From contig NC_018000.1 of assembly GCF_000265205.3 (NCBI RefSeq), positions 1 to 64,000 on the forward strand: a DNA stretch of 64,000 bases. Reading direction: 5' to 3'. The notes under the pieces are model-generated. The model searched no databases. It saw nothing but the letters and a program-made list of their open reading frames with translations, and was not told the origin of the DNA. Origin of the DNA: Sinorhizobium fredii USDA 257 (GTDB lineage: Bacteria > Pseudomonadota > Alphaproteobacteria > Rhizobiales > Rhizobiaceae). Below, piece after piece: positions 27,220 through 39,009 of the stretch. Made by a program: the position numbers and the translations under genes. Positions within the stretch are counted from its first letter, which is position 1. Every line of letters begins with the position of its first letter.

Positions 27220-27413
27220 CATTGAATTTTATCGTCGTGGTTGGATCTCAGTTTCATCACGAAGCAGTGTAGAAAACAAAGGGGATGATCGTCGATGCGG
27301 CTGGAGGGAGCCTCGATCGCGGTAAGTTCCTGCCATTTTGTATGACGTAAGGTGTAGGTCGGCCGCATTATATTGAGCCCACTTCCTTTCCCAAGAAGTG
27401 GGCTCTTGTTTTA
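27220..27413 (+). ncRNA. Candidate short transcript (sRNA or very small ORF)
   Basis: The region between the operator-like palindrome and the strong terminator has no conventional gene. It holds two tiny overlapping reading frames: ATG 27285-TAA 27350 (21 codons) and ATG 27295-TGA 27345 (16 codons). AAAGGGG at 27278-27284 is 10 bases before the second ATG, a little long for a ribosome site. The promoter-like elements, short span and terminator suggest a regulated small RNA or microprotein mRNA. I do not recognise it. Confidence 0.35.
27375..27413 (+). terminator. Strong intrinsic terminator
   Basis: An 11-bp stem (GAGCCCACTTC at 27375-27385, GAAGTGGGCTC at 27395-27405) followed by TTGTTTTAT. 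It lies 370 bp after olsB, much too far to be simply its terminator given the repeat and promoter-like elements between; it more likely ends a separate short transcript. It could also serve tme from the opposite strand only weakly. Confidence 0.8.
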
Positions 27414-27502
27414 TTTGGAGACTTTGTACCGTTACCGGACAGATTTGCTAATGCGTTCTGTCGCGATGAGGCGGGCCGCGCCAGAATGGCACGTGCAGCG
27501 GC

Positions 27503-29788
27503 TTATGTCCCGGCATTATAGGCGGCGATCGCGGCCAAGTTGACGATGTCGGAGTCCTTGGCCGACATCGAGGCGATCTGCACCGATTTGTCGAGGCCGA
27601 CGAGCAGCGGGCCGATGACCGTCGAGCCGCCCAGCTCCTGGAGCATTTTGGTAGAGATGGAGGCCGAGTGGAAGGCAGGCATCACCAGCACGTTGGCGGT
27701 GCCCGAAAGCCGGCAGAACGGATATTGCTCCATCACCCGGTGATTGAGCGCCACGTCGGCGGCCATCTCGCCGTCATATTCGAAATCGACGCGGCGCCGG
27801 TCGAGGATCTTCACGGCCTCGCGCACCCGCTCGGAACGCTCGCCCGACGGATGGCCGAAAGTCGAGTAAGCAAGCATGGCGACGCGCGGCACGTAGCCGA
27901 GCCGCTTGGCAAGGCCGGCTGCCTCCTCGGCGATGTCGGCGAGTTCCTCGGCCGAGGGCATGTCGTGCACCGCGGTGTCGGCGACGAGCACGGTGCGGCC
28001 CCGGCACAGGGCTATCGATACGCCAATCACCCGGTGGCCGGGCTTCGCGTCGATGCAGCGGCGGACGTCCTCGAGCGCCGTCGAGTAATTGCGCGTGAGG
28101 CCGGTCACCATGCCGTCGGCATCGCCGAGCGCGACCATCGAGGCGGCGAAGTGATTACGGTCGTTGTTGATCAGCCGCTGTACGTCGCGGAAGAGATAAC
28201 CCTTGCGCTGCAGCCGGGCATAAAGGAAGTCGGTATAGGCGCCGACGCGTTTCGACAGGCGCGCGTTGACGATCTGGATGCCGGGCCGATCGAGGTCGAT
28301 GCCTTCCCGCTCGGCGGTTTCGCGCATCTGTTCCTCGCGCCCGAGCAGGATGGCCGTGCCGAGCTGCTGGTTCGCATAGGCAATGGCCGAGCGCATCATC
28401 TGCACTTCCTCGCCCTCGGCAAAGACGATGCGCTTCGGCTGGCGGCGGACGCGCTCGTAGATGCGCTGCAGCGTCGACGCGATCGGATCGCGCCGGGCGG
28501 AAAGCTGCTGCCCATAGGCATTGAGATCCGTGATCGGCTTGCGCGCAACGTCGGTTTCCATGGCCGCCTTGGCGACCGCCATCGGGATCGCCGAGATCAG
28601 GCGCGGATCGAAGGGCACCGGAATGATGTATTGCGGTCCGAAGCGCGGCCGGTTGCCCTGATAGGCGGCGGCGACGTCGTCCGGAACGTCTTCCTTGGCG
28701 AGGCTGGCAAGCGCTTCCGCCGCTGCGATCTTCATCGCGTCGTTGATCGTCGAGGCGCGCACATCGAGGGCGCCGCGGAAGATATAGGGGAAGCCGAGAA
28801 CATTGTTGACCTGGTTCGGATAGTCGGAGCGGCCAGTCGCGACGATCGCATCGTCGCGGATCTGGGCGACTTCCTCGGGGGTGATTTCCGGGTCCGGGTT
28901 GGCCATGGCGAAGATGATCGGCCTCGGCGCCAGGGAGCGCACCATGTCGGGCGACAACGCGCCCTTTGCCGAGAGACCGAAGAACACGTCGGCGCCCTCG
29001 ACCGCCTCGGCCAGTGTTCGGCGGTCGGTCTTGACCGCATGCGCCGACTTCCACTGGTTCATGCCCTCGGTGCGGCCCTGGTAGATCACCCCCTTGGTGT
29101 CGCAGAGGATGATGTTCTCCGGGTTGAAGCCCATCGCCTTGATGAGCTCGATGCAGGCGATGGCGGCAGCACCCGCGCCGTTGCAGACGAGCTTGGTGGT
29201 CTTGAAGTCGCGGCCGGTCAGCGCCAGCGCATTGATGAGCCCGGCAGCGGCGATGATCGCCGTACCGTGCTGGTCGTCATGGAACACCGGGATGTCCATG
29301 ACCTCGCGCAGCCGCTGCTCGATGATGAAGCAGTCCGGTGCCCTGATGTCCTCGAGATTGATGCCGCCGAAGGTGGGGCCGAGGAAGCGGACGCAGTTGA
29401 TGAATTCGTCGACATTCTCGGTGTCGACTTCGAGGTCGATCGAATCGACGTCGGCAAAGCGCTTGAAGAGCACGGATTTGCCCTCCATCACCGGCTTCGA
29501 GGCAAGCGCCCCGAGATTGCCGAGGCCAAGGATCGCCGTTCCGTTCGAAATCACCGCCACCATGTTGCCGCGTGCCGTGTAGTCGTAGGCCGTCGCCGGA
29601 TCCTCGGCGATTGCCTTGACGGGCACGGCGACGCCTGGCGAGTAGGCGAGCGACAGGTCGCGTTGCGTCGCCATCGGCTTGGTGGGCGAGATCTCCAGCT
29701 TTCCGGGACGACCTTGGGAGTGGAAGTCGAGCGCCTCCTGGGCGGTGACGCTCGTCATCGTGCGGTCGGACTTGTCGGTAGCCGGCAT
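27503..29788 (-). CDS. tme: NADP-type malic enzyme with C-terminal phosphotransacetylase-like domain
   Basis: Malic enzyme decarboxylates malate to pyruvate, linking the TCA cycle to acetyl-CoA and NADPH. The 761-residue chimera has a malic N-terminal and NAD(P)-binding part (about 1-430: LAYSPGVAVPVKAI, DDQHGTAIIAAAGLINAL, VCNGAGAAAIACIELI) and a phosphotransacetylase-like part (about 440-755: KRIVFAEGEE...LVMPAFHSASISTKMLQELGG) known to lack PTA activity in rhizobial enzymes. I prefer Tme (NADP) over its NAD paralogue Dme because of the olsB neighbour; sequence alone does not settle it. GAGGAAAC precedes the ATG. Confidence 0.92.
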   Translation of the reverse strand: MPATDKSDRTMTSVTAQEALDFHSQGRPGKLEISPTKPMATQRDLSLAYSPGVAVPVKAIAEDPATAYDYTARGNMVAVISNGTAILGLGNLGALASKPVMEGKSVLFKRFADVDSIDLEVDTENVDEFINCVRFLGPTFGGINLEDIRAPDCFIIEQRLREVMDIPVFHDDQHGTAIIAAAGLINALALTGRDFKTTKLVCNGAGAAAIACIELIKAMGFNPENIILCDTKGVIYQGRTEGMNQWKSAHAVKTDRRTLAEAVEGADVFFGLSAKGALSPDMVRSLAPRPIIFAMANPDPEITPEEVAQIRDDAIVATGRSDYPNQVNNVLGFPYIFRGALDVRASTINDAMKIAAAEALASLAKEDVPDDVAAAYQGNRPRFGPQYIIPVPFDPRLISAIPMAVAKAAMETDVARKPITDLNAYGQQLSARRDPIASTLQRIYERVRRQPKRIVFAEGEEVQMMRSAIAYANQQLGTAILLGREEQMRETAEREGIDLDRPGIQIVNARLSKRVGAYTDFLYARLQRKGYLFRDVQRLINNDRNHFAASMVALGDADGMVTGLTRNYSTALEDVRRCIDAKPGHRVIGVSIALCRGRTVLVADTAVHDMPSAEELADIAEEAAGLAKRLGYVPRVAMLAYSTFGHPSGERSERVREAVKILDRRRVDFEYDGEMAADVALNHRVMEQYPFCRLSGTANVLVMPAFHSASISTKMLQELGGSTVIGPLLVGLDKSVQIASMSAKDSDIVNLAAIAAYNAGT

Positions 29789-29890
29789 GTTTCCTCAACC
29801 TCCTGTGGGCGACCGTTCCGGTCTGCCGCTTTGTTGTTGTCGTCTATAAATGCTTGCGGATAGTGTGACATCTCTTTTTTTGGAACAATC

Positions 29891-32638
29891 ATGAATTTCA
29901 TGAGTGACGCATCGAGCCGCACGGGCGACGTCCTTTCCGTGTCCGAACTCGCGAGCGAGGAGAGCCGCTCCACTGCCACGCCGATGATGGAGCAGTTCAT
30001 CGAGATCAAGGCGAACAATCCGGATTCGCTGCTGTTTTACCGCATGGGCGATTTCTACGAGCTGTTCTTCAAGGATGCGGTGGAGGCCTCCCGCGCGCTC
30101 GGCATCACCCTCACCAAGCGCGGCCAGCATCTCGGCCAGGATATCCCGATGTGCGGCGTGCCGGTCCATGCCGCCGACGACTATCTGCAGAAGCTGATCG
30201 CGCTCGGCTTCCGGGTCGCCGTCTGCGAGCAGGTGGAGGATCCCGCCGAGGCCAAGAAGCGTGGCAGCAAATCCGTCGTGCGCCGAGACGTCGTGCGGCT
30301 GGTGACACCCGGAACGATCACCGAGGACAAGCTGCTGTCGCCCTCGGAATCCAACTATCTGATGGCGCTTGCCCGCATCCGGAGCGGCTCGGAGCCCGCC
30401 TATGCGCTTGCCTGGATCGACATCTCGACCGGCATCTTCCGTCTCGCCGAGACGGGCGAGAGCCGCCTGCTGGCCGACATCCTGCGCGTCGAGCCGCGCG
30501 AGCTGATCCTGCCGGATACCGTCTTCCACGATCCGGAACTGCGCCCGGTGTTCGACGTGCTCGGCCGCGTGGCGGTACCGCAGCCCGCCGTCCTCTTCGA
30601 CAGCGCGACCGCCGAGGGCCGGATCGCCCGTTACTACGGCGTCAAGACCCTCGATGGCTTCGGTACTTTCTCGCGCGCCGAACTTGCGGCCGCCTCGGCG
30701 GCGATCTCCTATGTCGAGAAGACGCAACTCGCCGAGCGTCCGCCGCTTGGTATTCCCGAGCGGGAGAGCGCCGCCTCGACCCTCTTCATCGACCCGGCAA
30801 CCCGCGCCAATCTCGAACTCGTCAAGACGCTGTCCGGCGCCCGTGACGGCAGCCTGCTCAGAGCCCTCGACCGGACCGTCACCAGCGGCGGCGCGCGTCT
30901 CGTCGCCGAGCGGCTGATGTCGCCGCTGACCGACCCGGAGCGGATCAACCGGCGGCTCGATTCGATCGAGGTCCTGCTCGACCAGCCAAGCTTCGCCATG
31001 GATGTCCGCGACACCTTGCGGCGCGCGCCGGACATGCCGCGCGCCCTGTCCAGGCTCGCACTCGGCCGCGGCGGGCCGCGGGACCTCGGCGCCATCCAGG
31101 CCGGGCTCCGGGCGGCGGCGGCGACCTCGACGCTGCTTTCGGGCGCTCGGTTATCGGCGGAGCTTGCCGAGGCGCAGGCCGCGATCGCCGCGCTGCCGGC
31201 ATCCCTGTTGGCACGTCTCGATTCGACGCTTGCCGAAGACCTGCCGCTCCTGAAGCGCGACGGCGGCTTCCTTCGCGAAGCGGCGAGCGGCGAGCTCGAC
31301 GAGGTTCGGGCGCTGCGCGACCAGTCGCGCCGCGTCATCGCCGGACTGCAGCTTCAATATTGCGAAGAGACCGGCATCAAGTCGCTGAAGATCAAGCACA
31401 ACAATGTGCTCGGCTATTTTATCGAAGTCACCGCCGGCAATGCCGGGGCGATGACCGACACGGATGCCGGGCGCGCCCGCTTCATCCATCGCCAGACCAT
31501 GGCGAGCGCCATGCGCTTCACCACAACGGAACTCGCCGAGCTCGAAACGAAGATCGCCAATGCCGCCGACCGTGCGCTGGCGATCGAGCTCGAGGCGTTC
31601 GAGGCGATGACGCGCGAGGTCGTCGCCCATGCCGAGGCGATCAAGGCGGCGGCGCTGGCGCTCGCGACTCTCGACGTCTCGGCGGGACTTGCCGTCCTGG
31701 CGGAAGAGCAGAACTATGCGCGGCCCGTCGTCGATCACTCGCGGAAGTTCTTGATCGACGGCGGACGCCACCCGGTCGTCGAGCAGGCGCTGAGGCGCCA
31801 GGCGGGCAATCCTTTCGTCGCCAATGGCTGCGACCTGTCGCCAACGGACGGTCCTGAGGCCGGCGCCATATGGCTGCTCACCGGCCCGAACATGGGCGGC
31901 AAGTCGACCTTCCTGCGCCAGAACGCGCTGATCGCCATCATGGCGCAGATGGGTTCCTTCGTGCCCGCCAACGCCGCCCATATCGGTATCGTCGACCGGC
32001 TCTTCTCGCGCGTCGGCGCCTCGGACGACCTCGCCCGCGGCCGTTCTACCTTCATGGTCGAAATGGTCGAGACGGCGGCGATCCTCAATCAGGCAAGCGA
32101 CCGATCGCTGGTGATCCTCGACGAGATCGGCCGCGGCACCGCGACCTTCGACGGTCTGTCGATCGCCTGGGCGGCGGTCGAGCATCTGCACGAGGTCAAT
32201 CGCTGCCGAGGTCTCTTCGCCACCCATTTTCACGAATTGACCGTGCTTTCCGAGAAGCTCGGACGCCTGTCGAACGCCACCATGCGGGTCAAGGAGTGGG
32301 ACGGCGACGTGATCTTCCTGCACGAGGTCGGCCCTGGCGCTGCCGACCGTTCCTATGGCATCCAGGTCGCCCGGCTTGCCGGCTTGCCCGCGTCGGTCGT
32401 CGCGCGGGCGAGGGACGTGCTTGCCAAGCTCGAAGATGCCGACCGCAAGAACCCGGCAAGCCAGCTCATCGACGACCTGCCGCTCTTCCAGGTCGCGGTT
32501 CGGCGTGAGGAAGCGGCAAGGGTTTCCGGCCCCTCCAAGGTCGAAGAGGCGCTGAGGGCGATCAATCCCGACGACATGACGCCGCGCGAGGCGCTCGATG
32601 CGCTCTACACCTTAAAAAAGGACCTCGCCGGCCGCTGA
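29891..32638 (+). CDS. mutS: DNA mismatch repair protein MutS
   Basis: MutS recognises mismatches and recruits MutL. The 915-residue protein has the mismatch-binding domain with the Phe-X-Glu wedge ([14 protein letters not shown], about 50), connector, lever and clamp domains, and the ABC ATPase with Walker [10 protein letters not shown] (about 665) and [22 protein letters not shown]. The extra N-terminal length of about 30 residues is usual in rhizobia. It is divergent from tme; the 102-bp gap holds both promoters. Confidence 0.96.
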   Translation: MNFMSDASSRTGDVLSVSELASEESRSTATPMMEQFIEIKANNPDSLLFYRMGDFYELFFKDAVEASRALGITLTKRGQHLGQDIPMCGVPVHAADDYLQKLIALGFRVAVCEQVEDPAEAKKRGSKSVVRRDVVRLVTPGTITEDKLLSPSESNYLMALARIRSGSEPAYALAWIDISTGIFRLAETGESRLLADILRVEPRELILPDTVFHDPELRPVFDVLGRVAVPQPAVLFDSATAEGRIARYYGVKTLDGFGTFSRAELAAASAAISYVEKTQLAERPPLGIPERESAASTLFIDPATRANLELVKTLSGARDGSLLRALDRTVTSGGARLVAERLMSPLTDPERINRRLDSIEVLLDQPSFAMDVRDTLRRAPDMPRALSRLALGRGGPRDLGAIQAGLRAAAATSTLLSGARLSAELAEAQAAIAALPASLLARLDSTLAEDLPLLKRDGGFLREAASGELDEVRALRDQSRRVIAGLQLQYCEETGIKSLKIKHNNVLGYFIEVTAGNAGAMTDTDAGRARFIHRQTMASAMRFTTTELAELETKIANAADRALAIELEAFEAMTREVVAHAEAIKAAALALATLDVSAGLAVLAEEQNYARPVVDHSRKFLIDGGRHPVVEQALRRQAGNPFVANGCDLSPTDGPEAGAIWLLTGPNMGGKSTFLRQNALIAIMAQMGSFVPANAAHIGIVDRLFSRVGASDDLARGRSTFMVEMVETAAILNQASDRSLVILDEIGRGTATFDGLSIAWAAVEHLHEVNRCRGLFATHFHELTVLSEKLGRLSNATMRVKEWDGDVIFLHEVGPGAADRSYGIQVARLAGLPASVVARARDVLAKLEDADRKNPASQLIDDLPLFQVAVRREEAARVSGPSKVEEALRAINPDDMTPREALDALYTLKKDLAGR

Positions 32639-32704
32639 CTTGGCGCGCGCCTCGTGTCTTGTAATGCACCGTTTTTCCCTGTCAATCGACAGGCAAAAAG
32701 GCTA

Positions 32705-32760
32705 TACAGCGCCGCGTGCCTTTTCATGGGGGCACGCGGTAGTGCTTGAAATGCTGCATG
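32705..32760 (+). repeat. Partial copy of the palindromic repeat
   Basis: TACAGCGCCGCGTGCC...GGCACGCGG...AGTGCTTGAAATGCTGCATG is the first half of the same element, lacking the TCCTTAAATCG palindrome. It stands in tandem, same orientation, just ahead of full copy B. Confidence 0.6.
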
Positions 32761-32770
32761 ATTCCGGCCC

Positions 32771-32869
32771 TACAGCGCCGCACGTCTGTCTGACGCGCAA
32801 AGATCGCTGTAGCACTTCGAATGTTGCATGTTTTCATCCTTAAATCGGCTACGATTTAAGGAAACATGC
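32771..32869 (+). repeat. Approximately 100-bp palindromic repeat, copy B
   Basis: TACAGCGCCGCACG...GATCGCTGTAGCACTTCGAATGTTGCATG followed by the palindrome TCCTTAAATCG-GCTA-CGATTTAAGGA and AACATGC. Same orientation as copy A. It fills most of the mutS-glnD gap and would lie in the glnD leader if glnD is transcribed from upstream of it. Nothing else is evident in this 323-bp gap. Confidence 0.75.
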
Positions 32870-32961
32870 GGTAGACAGAAGCCGATCCGAATGACATGCA
32901 GGATCGCTTGCACCTGCAGCGAACCATACGATCAGTCGGACAGGACGCCTCCCGGCACTAT

Positions 32962-35811
32962 ATGGCCAGACACGAAACTTCCTTTCTCGAAATTCTCGAC
33001 GTCGCCGCACTGCGGGCGAAGTGCGGCTTCATTGCTTCGGCCCATGCCGAGCAACGCGAACCGATGCGCCGTGCCTTGCTTGCCGCCTTCAAGGAGGCGA
33101 ACAATGCAGGCCGAGCCAAGGCCCGCGAACTGCTGGCCGCCGACGGCGCGGGGATCAAATGCGCCGAGCGCATTTCCTGGCTGCAGGACCAGCTCATCAC
33201 CGTGCTGCACGATTTCGTGTTGAACGAGGTGTTCGACGCCGCCCATGCGCCGCCGGCAACCCGGCTTGCCGTGACGGCTGTCGGCGGCTACGGCCGCGGC
33301 ACGCTAGCGCCGGGCTCGGATATCGACCTGCTCTTCCTGCTGCCCTCCAAGAAGGCGGTCTGGGCGGAACCCGCCATCGAGTTCATGCTCTATGTCCTAT
33401 GGGACCTTGGCTTCAAGGTCGGCCATGCGACGCGGACCATCGACGAATGCATCCGCCTATCGCGCGCCGACATGACGATCCGCACGGCGATCCTCGAATG
33501 CCGCTACATTTGTGGCTCCGAGGCCCTGGCGGGTGAACTCGAACAGCGCTTCGACCATGAGATCGTCCGCAACACCGGCCCCGAATTCATCGCCGCGAAG
33601 CTTGCCGAACGGGACGGGCGCCACCGTAAGGCGGGCGACACCCGCTACCTCGTCGAGCCGAACGTCAAGGAAGGCAAGGGTGGCCTGCGCGACCTGCACA
33701 CGCTGTTCTGGATCGCCAAGTATTTCTACCGGGTCAAGGATCCGGCCGACCTCGTCAAGCTCGGCGTCCTGTCGCGGCAGGAATACAAGCTTTTCCAGAA
33801 ATCGGATGATTTCCTCTGGGCGGTACGCTGCCACATGCATTTTCTGACCGGAAAGGCAGAGGAGCGGCTGTCCTTCGACATCCAGCGCGAGATTGCCGAA
33901 GCGCTCGGCTATCACGACCATCCGGGCCTCTCGGCGGTCGAACGCTTCATGAAGCACTACTTCCTCGTCGCGAAGGACGTCGGCGATCTCACCCGCATCT
34001 TCTGCGCGGCGCTTGAAGACCAGCAGGCGAAGGATACGCCGGGGATTTCGGGCGTCTTCAGCCGCTTCAGGCACCGCACGCGCAAGATTGCCGGCACGCT
34101 CGACTTCGTCGACGATGGCGGCCGCATCGCGCTCGCGAGCCCGGAGGTCTTCAAGCGCGATCCGGTCAACCTGCTGCGCCTGTTCCATATCGCCGATATT
34201 CACGGCCTGGAATTCCACCCGGCCGCGCTCAAGCAGGTGACGCGCTCGCTCAGCCTGATCACTCCGCATTTGCGCGAAAACGACGAGGCCAACCGGCTCT
34301 TTCTGTCGATCCTGACCTCTCGGCGCAATCCGGAACTGATCCTGAGGCGCATGAACGAGTCGGGCGTGCTCGGCCGCTTTATTCCGGATTTCGGCAAGAT
34401 CGTCTCGATGATGCAGTTCAACATGTATCACCACTACACGGTGGACGAGCATCTCCTGCGCACCGTCGACGTTCTCTCGCGGATCGATCGCGGCCTCGAG
34501 GAGGAGGCGCACCCGCTGACGGCGATGCTCATGCCCAGTATCGAAGACCGCGAAGCACTCTACGTTGCCGTGCTGCTGCACGACATCGCCAAGGGTCGCC
34601 CAGAGGATCATTCGGTGGCCGGCGCCAAGGTGGCCCGCAAGCTCTGCCCGCGCCTCGGCCTGTCACCGAAGCAGACGGAAACAGTGGTCTGGTTGGTCGA
34701 GGAACACCTGACCATGTCCATGGTCGCCCAGACCCGCGACCTCAACGACCGAAAGACTATCCTCGACTTCGCCGAACGGGTGCAATCGCTCGATCGCCTG
34801 AAGATGCTGCTCATCATGACCGTTTGCGACATCCGGGCCGTCGGCCCCGGTGTCTGGAATGGCTGGAAAGGGCAGTTGCTGCGCACGCTATACTATGAGA
34901 CGGAACTGCTTCTTTCCGGCGGCTTCTCGGAACTGTCGCGCAAGGAACGGGCAAAGCACGCCGCGCTCATACTCGGCGACGCACTCAAGGATTGGCCGAA
35001 GAAGGAGCGCGACGCCTATGTCCGGCTCCATTATCAGCCCTATCTCCTCACCGTGGCAGTCGAGGATCAGGTGCGGCACGCCGAGTTCATCCGCGAGGCG
35101 GATCGCGCCGGCAAGACTCTGGCGACGATGGTGCGCACCCATCACTTCCACGCCATCACTGAAATCACCGTGCTTTCGCCGGACCATCCGCGCCTGCTGA
35201 CGGTCATCGCCGGCGCCTGCGCAGCCGCGGGCGCCAACATCGTCGATGCGCAGATTCATACGACCGCGGACGGGCGGGCGCTCGATACGATCCTCGTCAA
35301 CCGCGAGTTTTCGGTCGACGAGGACGAGACGCGGCGGGCGGCGAGCATCGGCAAACTGATCGAGGACGTGCTCTCCGGCCGCAAGCGCCTGCCGGAGGTG
35401 ATCGCCAGCCGCACCCGGGCGAGGAAGCGCAGCAAGGCCTTCACCGTGACGCCGGAGGTGACGATCAGCAACACGCTGTCGAACAAGTTCACCGTCATCG
35501 AGGTCGAGGGCCTCGACCGGACCGGCTTGCTTTCGGAGGTGACGGCGGTGCTCTCCGACCTTTCGCTCGATATCGCCTCGGCCCATATCACCACGTTCGG
35601 CGAGAAGGTCATCGACACCTTTTATGTGACCGACCTGGTGGGCGCGAAGATCACCAACGAGAACCGGCAGGCCAATATTGCCGCGCGCCTGAAGGCGGTG
35701 CTCGCCGGCGAGGTCGACGAGGCGCGCGAGCGCATGCCATCCGGCATCATCGCGCCGGCCCATCCGCCGCGGATCTCGAACGCGTCCAAAACGACAAAAG
35801 CCGAAACATGA
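32962..35811 (+). CDS. glnD: Bifunctional PII uridylyltransferase/uridylyl-removing enzyme GlnD
   Basis: GlnD senses glutamine and uridylylates or deuridylylates PII proteins, the top of the nitrogen-control cascade. The 949-residue protein has a nucleotidyltransferase domain ([18 protein letters not shown], about 108), a GlnE-like helical region, an HD domain ([13 protein letters not shown], about 539) and two C-terminal ACT domains that bind glutamine. I start at ATG 32962 (MARHETSF); the frame is open to 32896. The stop overlaps murJ (ATGA). Confidence 0.95.
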   Translation: MARHETSFLEILDVAALRAKCGFIASAHAEQREPMRRALLAAFKEANNAGRAKARELLAADGAGIKCAERISWLQDQLITVLHDFVLNEVFDAAHAPPATRLAVTAVGGYGRGTLAPGSDIDLLFLLPSKKAVWAEPAIEFMLYVLWDLGFKVGHATRTIDECIRLSRADMTIRTAILECRYICGSEALAGELEQRFDHEIVRNTGPEFIAAKLAERDGRHRKAGDTRYLVEPNVKEGKGGLRDLHTLFWIAKYFYRVKDPADLVKLGVLSRQEYKLFQKSDDFLWAVRCHMHFLTGKAEERLSFDIQREIAEALGYHDHPGLSAVERFMKHYFLVAKDVGDLTRIFCAALEDQQAKDTPGISGVFSRFRHRTRKIAGTLDFVDDGGRIALASPEVFKRDPVNLLRLFHIADIHGLEFHPAALKQVTRSLSLITPHLRENDEANRLFLSILTSRRNPELILRRMNESGVLGRFIPDFGKIVSMMQFNMYHHYTVDEHLLRTVDVLSRIDRGLEEEAHPLTAMLMPSIEDREALYVAVLLHDIAKGRPEDHSVAGAKVARKLCPRLGLSPKQTETVVWLVEEHLTMSMVAQTRDLNDRKTILDFAERVQSLDRLKMLLIMTVCDIRAVGPGVWNGWKGQLLRTLYYETELLLSGGFSELSRKERAKHAALILGDALKDWPKKERDAYVRLHYQPYLLTVAVEDQVRHAEFIREADRAGKTLATMVRTHHFHAITEITVLSPDHPRLLTVIAGACAAAGANIVDAQIHTTADGRALDTILVNREFSVDEDETRRAASIGKLIEDVLSGRKRLPEVIASRTRARKRSKAFTVTPEVTISNTLSNKFTVIEVEGLDRTGLLSEVTAVLSDLSLDIASAHITTFGEKVIDTFYVTDLVGAKITNENRQANIAARLKAVLAGEVDEARERMPSGIIAPAHPPRISNASKTTKAET

Positions 35812-37415
35812 GCCTAGTCAAGAAATTCGCAACCGTCGGGGGCGCGACGCTCGGAAGTCGCGTTTTCGGCTTCGTGCGCGAGACCTTCATGGCGGCCGCA
35901 CTCGGCACCGGACCGGTCGCCGACGCTTTCAACACCGCCTTCCGGCTGCCGAATACCTTCCGCCGGCTTTTCGCCGAAGGAGCGTTCAACGCGGCCTTCG
36001 TGCCGCTCTTTGCCAAGGAGATCGAAGCGCGCGGCATGGAGGGCGCCCGCCGCTTTTCCGAAGAAGTCTTTGGTGTGCTTTTCACCGTTCTTCTTCTCCT
36101 GACGATCGCGATGGAACTCGCGATGCCGTTTATCGTGCGCGAGCTGATCGCCCCCGGTTTCGCCGACGACCCGGCGAAATTCGCGAGCACTGTCACCTTC
36201 GCGACGATTATGTTCCCTTATCTCGCCTGCATGTCGCTGGCGGCGATGATGGCGGGCATGCTCAATTCGCTGCATCGCTATTTCGCCGCCGCCATCGCCC
36301 CGGTGTTCCTGAACTTCATCCTGATCGGCGTACTTGTTTATGCATGGTACATCGGCCAGGACACGGTTGCCGTCGGCTACGGCCTTTCCTGGGGTGTCAT
36401 GGCCGCCGGTCTCGTTCAACTGGCGATCGTCTGGATCGCCGTCCGCAACGCCGGGATACGGATCGGCTTTCGCCGCCCGCGGTTGACCGCCAATGTCACG
36501 CGCCTGCTCGTCCTGGCGCTGCCGGCGGCGATCACCGGCGGCATTACCCAGATCAACCTGTTGATCAACACCAACATCGCCTCGGCCAAGGAGGGGGCGG
36601 TCTCCTCGCTCGTCTATGCGGACCGTATCTACCAGCTTCCGCTCGGCGTCGTCGGCATCGCAGTCGCGACGGTACTCTTGCCGGAGTTGGCGCGCGCGCT
36701 TCGTGCCGGCAATCTCAGCGAGGCGTCGAACCTCCAGAACCGTTCCGTCGAATTCACCCTGTTCCTGACCCTGCCGGCCGCAGCCGCGCTGCTCGTCATG
36801 TCCGAGCCGATCGTCAGGCTCCTCTTCGAACGCGGCAAGTTCTCGCCCGAAGCGACCGTCGTCGTCGGGCATATCCTGGCGATCTACGGTCTCGGCCTGC
36901 CGGCCTTCGTGCTGATCAAGGCCTTCATTCCAGGCTTCTTCGCGCGCGAGGATACCCGCACGCCGATGATCTTCGCGGCGATCTCCGTGGCGGTGAACGT
37001 CTCGCTGGCACTGACGCTGTTTCCGTCGCTGGCCGCAAGCGGCATCGCCACAGCCGAGGTCGTTGCCGGCTGGGTGAATGCGCTCCTCCTCTTCGCGACG
37101 CTCGCCTGGCGCGGGCACTGGGGCCGCGACATTCCGCTGCTGACCCGCATTCCGCGTCTCGTGGTCGCCGCCGGGATCATGGCGGCCGCGCTCCACTATG
37201 CCATCCAGTGGCTGGCCTTCCCGCTTTCTTCCGCCGCGCCGGTTCTGACTCAAGCCGCGACCGTCTGCGGCCTGATGGCAGCTGCGATGATGATCTATTT
37301 CGCCGCTGCCTTCGGGCTCGGCGGCGCCAGTCTGGGGATGATCCGCCGCAGTTTGAAACGCAAGGCGGTAAGCGCGCCTGAATCGCCTGCCGGCGAAGGG
37401 GCAGATACGCCATGA
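35808..37415 (+). CDS. murJ: Lipid II flippase MurJ
   Basis: MurJ (MviN) flips lipid II across the inner membrane for peptidoglycan synthesis. The 535-residue MOP-superfamily protein has about 14 transmembrane helices, the N-terminal signature [45 protein letters not shown], and later the [27 protein letters not shown] block. It overlaps glnD upstream and the VOC gene downstream by 4 bp each. Confidence 0.96.
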   Translation: MSLVKKFATVGGATLGSRVFGFVRETFMAAALGTGPVADAFNTAFRLPNTFRRLFAEGAFNAAFVPLFAKEIEARGMEGARRFSEEVFGVLFTVLLLLTIAMELAMPFIVRELIAPGFADDPAKFASTVTFATIMFPYLACMSLAAMMAGMLNSLHRYFAAAIAPVFLNFILIGVLVYAWYIGQDTVAVGYGLSWGVMAAGLVQLAIVWIAVRNAGIRIGFRRPRLTANVTRLLVLALPAAITGGITQINLLINTNIASAKEGAVSSLVYADRIYQLPLGVVGIAVATVLLPELARALRAGNLSEASNLQNRSVEFTLFLTLPAAAALLVMSEPIVRLLFERGKFSPEATVVVGHILAIYGLGLPAFVLIKAFIPGFFAREDTRTPMIFAAISVAVNVSLALTLFPSLAASGIATAEVVAGWVNALLLFATLAWRGHWGRDIPLLTRIPRLVVAAGIMAAALHYAIQWLAFPLSSAAPVLTQAATVCGLMAAAMMIYFAAAFGLGGASLGMIRRSLKRKAVSAPESPAGEGADTP

Positions 37416-37801
37416 GGCAGTTTATTGCCCGTGTCGCCATTCTCGTCCCGGACTATGACGAGGGTATCGCCTTCTATTGCGGCCGATTGGGCTTCGACCT
37501 GATCGAGGACACCGATCTCGGCAGCGGCAAGCGCTGGGTGCTGGTGCGGCCGCCGGGCGCGACCGAAACGGCGCTGATCATCGCCAAGGCCGAGGGTGAA
37601 CGCCAGCGGGCGGCCATCGGCAACCAGACCGGCGGGCGCGTCGGCTTCTTTCTCTTCACCGATGATTTCGCCCGCGACCACGCCGCCATGCTCGCGGTCG
37701 GCGTCGAAGTCGTCGAGACGCCGCGCCATGAAGCCTACGGAACCGTGGCCGTCTTCGCCGATCCGTTCGGCAATCGCTGGGACCTCCTGCAACCCGCCTG
37801 A
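37412..37801 (+). CDS. VOC-family (glyoxalase-like) protein
   Basis: This 129-residue single-copy VOC protein starts [33 protein letters not shown] and ends [15 protein letters not shown], the usual paired strands. Function unknown. It overlaps murJ by ATGA and precedes trpS, so it is expressed with housekeeping genes. It is the third glyoxalase-fold gene in this window but is not close in sequence to the one at 7518. Confidence 0.85.
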   Translation: MRQFIARVAILVPDYDEGIAFYCGRLGFDLIEDTDLGSGKRWVLVRPPGATETALIIAKAEGERQRAAIGNQTGGRVGFFLFTDDFARDHAAMLAVGVEVVETPRHEAYGTVAVFADPFGNRWDLLQPA

Positions 37802-37892
37802 CCGCTGCGTGCCTCTTGATTGCATTTGGCCCGCCGTGCATAAGCGCGGCGATATCAATTGGTGGGCCCTCCACAAGCCCGATGGGGACGAC

Positions 37893-38957
37893 ATGAACGA
37901 ATTCAAGCCGCTCGTATTTTCCGGCGTTCAACCGACCGGCAATCTGCATCTCGGCAACTATCTCGGCGCGATCCGCAAGTTCGTCGCCCTGCAGGAGAAC
38001 AACGACTGCATCTATTGCGTCGTCGATCTCCACTCGATCACCGCCCAGCTCGTGCACGAGGACCTGCCGGGCCAGATACGCTCGATCGCCGCGGCCTTCG
38101 TCGCCTCCGGCATCGATCCGGAGAAGCACATCGTCTTCAACCAGTCGGCCGTGCCGCAGCATGCGGAGCTGGCCTGGATCTTCAATTGCGTCGCCCGCAT
38201 CGGCTGGATGAACCGGATGACGCAGTTCAAGGACAAGGCCGGCAAGGACCGCGAAAACGCCTCCCTCGGCCTGCTTGCCTATCCGAGCCTGATGGCGGCC
38301 GACATCCTCGTCTACCGCGCCACCCATGTCCCGGTCGGCGATGACCAGAAGCAGCATCTCGAACTCACCCGCGACATCGCTCAGAAATTCAATATCGACT
38401 TCATGGAGCACATCCGGCGCGGCGGCTACGGCGTCGATATCGTCGTCGGCGAAGAACCGATCCATGCCTATTTCCCGCCGGTGGAGCCGTTGATCGGCGG
38501 ACCGGCGCCGCGCGTCATGTCGCTGCGTGACGGCACGAAGAAGATGTCGAAGTCCGATCCGTCCGACCTGTCGCGCATCAATCTGATGGACGATCAGGAG
38601 ATGATCGCCAGGAAGATCCGCAAGGCCAAGACCGATCCTGATGCGCTGCCGAGCGAAGTTGAGGGGCTGAAGGGCCGCCCGGAGGCGGAAAACCTCGTCG
38701 GCATCTATGCAGCCCTTTCCGACCGGTCGAAGGACGAAATCCTCGCCGAGTTCGGCGGCCAGCAATTCTCGGTCTTCAAGCCGGCCCTCATCGATCTCGC
38801 CGTCGACGTTCTGTCGCCGATCACCGGCGAGATGCGCCGCCTGATGGACGATACGGCGCATATCGACGCGATCCTGCGCGATGGCGGGGAGCGTGCGCGG
38901 GCGAGGGCGGAAAAGACCATGCGCGAGGTTCGCGAGATCATCGGCTTTTTGCAGTAA
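37893..38957 (+). CDS. trpS: Tryptophanyl-tRNA synthetase
   Basis: TrpRS charges tRNA-Trp. The 354-residue class I synthetase has the HIGH-like motif [15 protein letters not shown] (about 12-26) and KMSKS (about 218-222). The ATG at 37893 follows GGGGAC. It is next to murJ and a universal stress gene, on the same strand. Confidence 0.96.
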   Translation: MNEFKPLVFSGVQPTGNLHLGNYLGAIRKFVALQENNDCIYCVVDLHSITAQLVHEDLPGQIRSIAAAFVASGIDPEKHIVFNQSAVPQHAELAWIFNCVARIGWMNRMTQFKDKAGKDRENASLGLLAYPSLMAADILVYRATHVPVGDDQKQHLELTRDIAQKFNIDFMEHIRRGGYGVDIVVGEEPIHAYFPPVEPLIGGPAPRVMSLRDGTKKMSKSDPSDLSRINLMDDQEMIARKIRKAKTDPDALPSEVEGLKGRPEAENLVGIYAALSDRSKDEILAEFGGQQFSVFKPALIDLAVDVLSPITGEMRRLMDDTAHIDAILRDGGERARARAEKTMREVREIIGFLQ

Positions 38958-39009
38958 TCCGCCGAAATGAGACCTTGCGGGACGCGTGCGGCGATGTAAT
39001 GTTCGCCGC

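Noticed and set aside
27668..29863. 731-codon plus-strand frame opposite tme
   Set aside because: Antisense shadow of the malic enzyme gene; no motifs, no ribosome site, and it spans the tme start.
35814..37253. 479-codon minus-strand frame opposite murJ
   Set aside because: Highly charged low-complexity translation and no recognisable domain; murJ itself has clear motifs.
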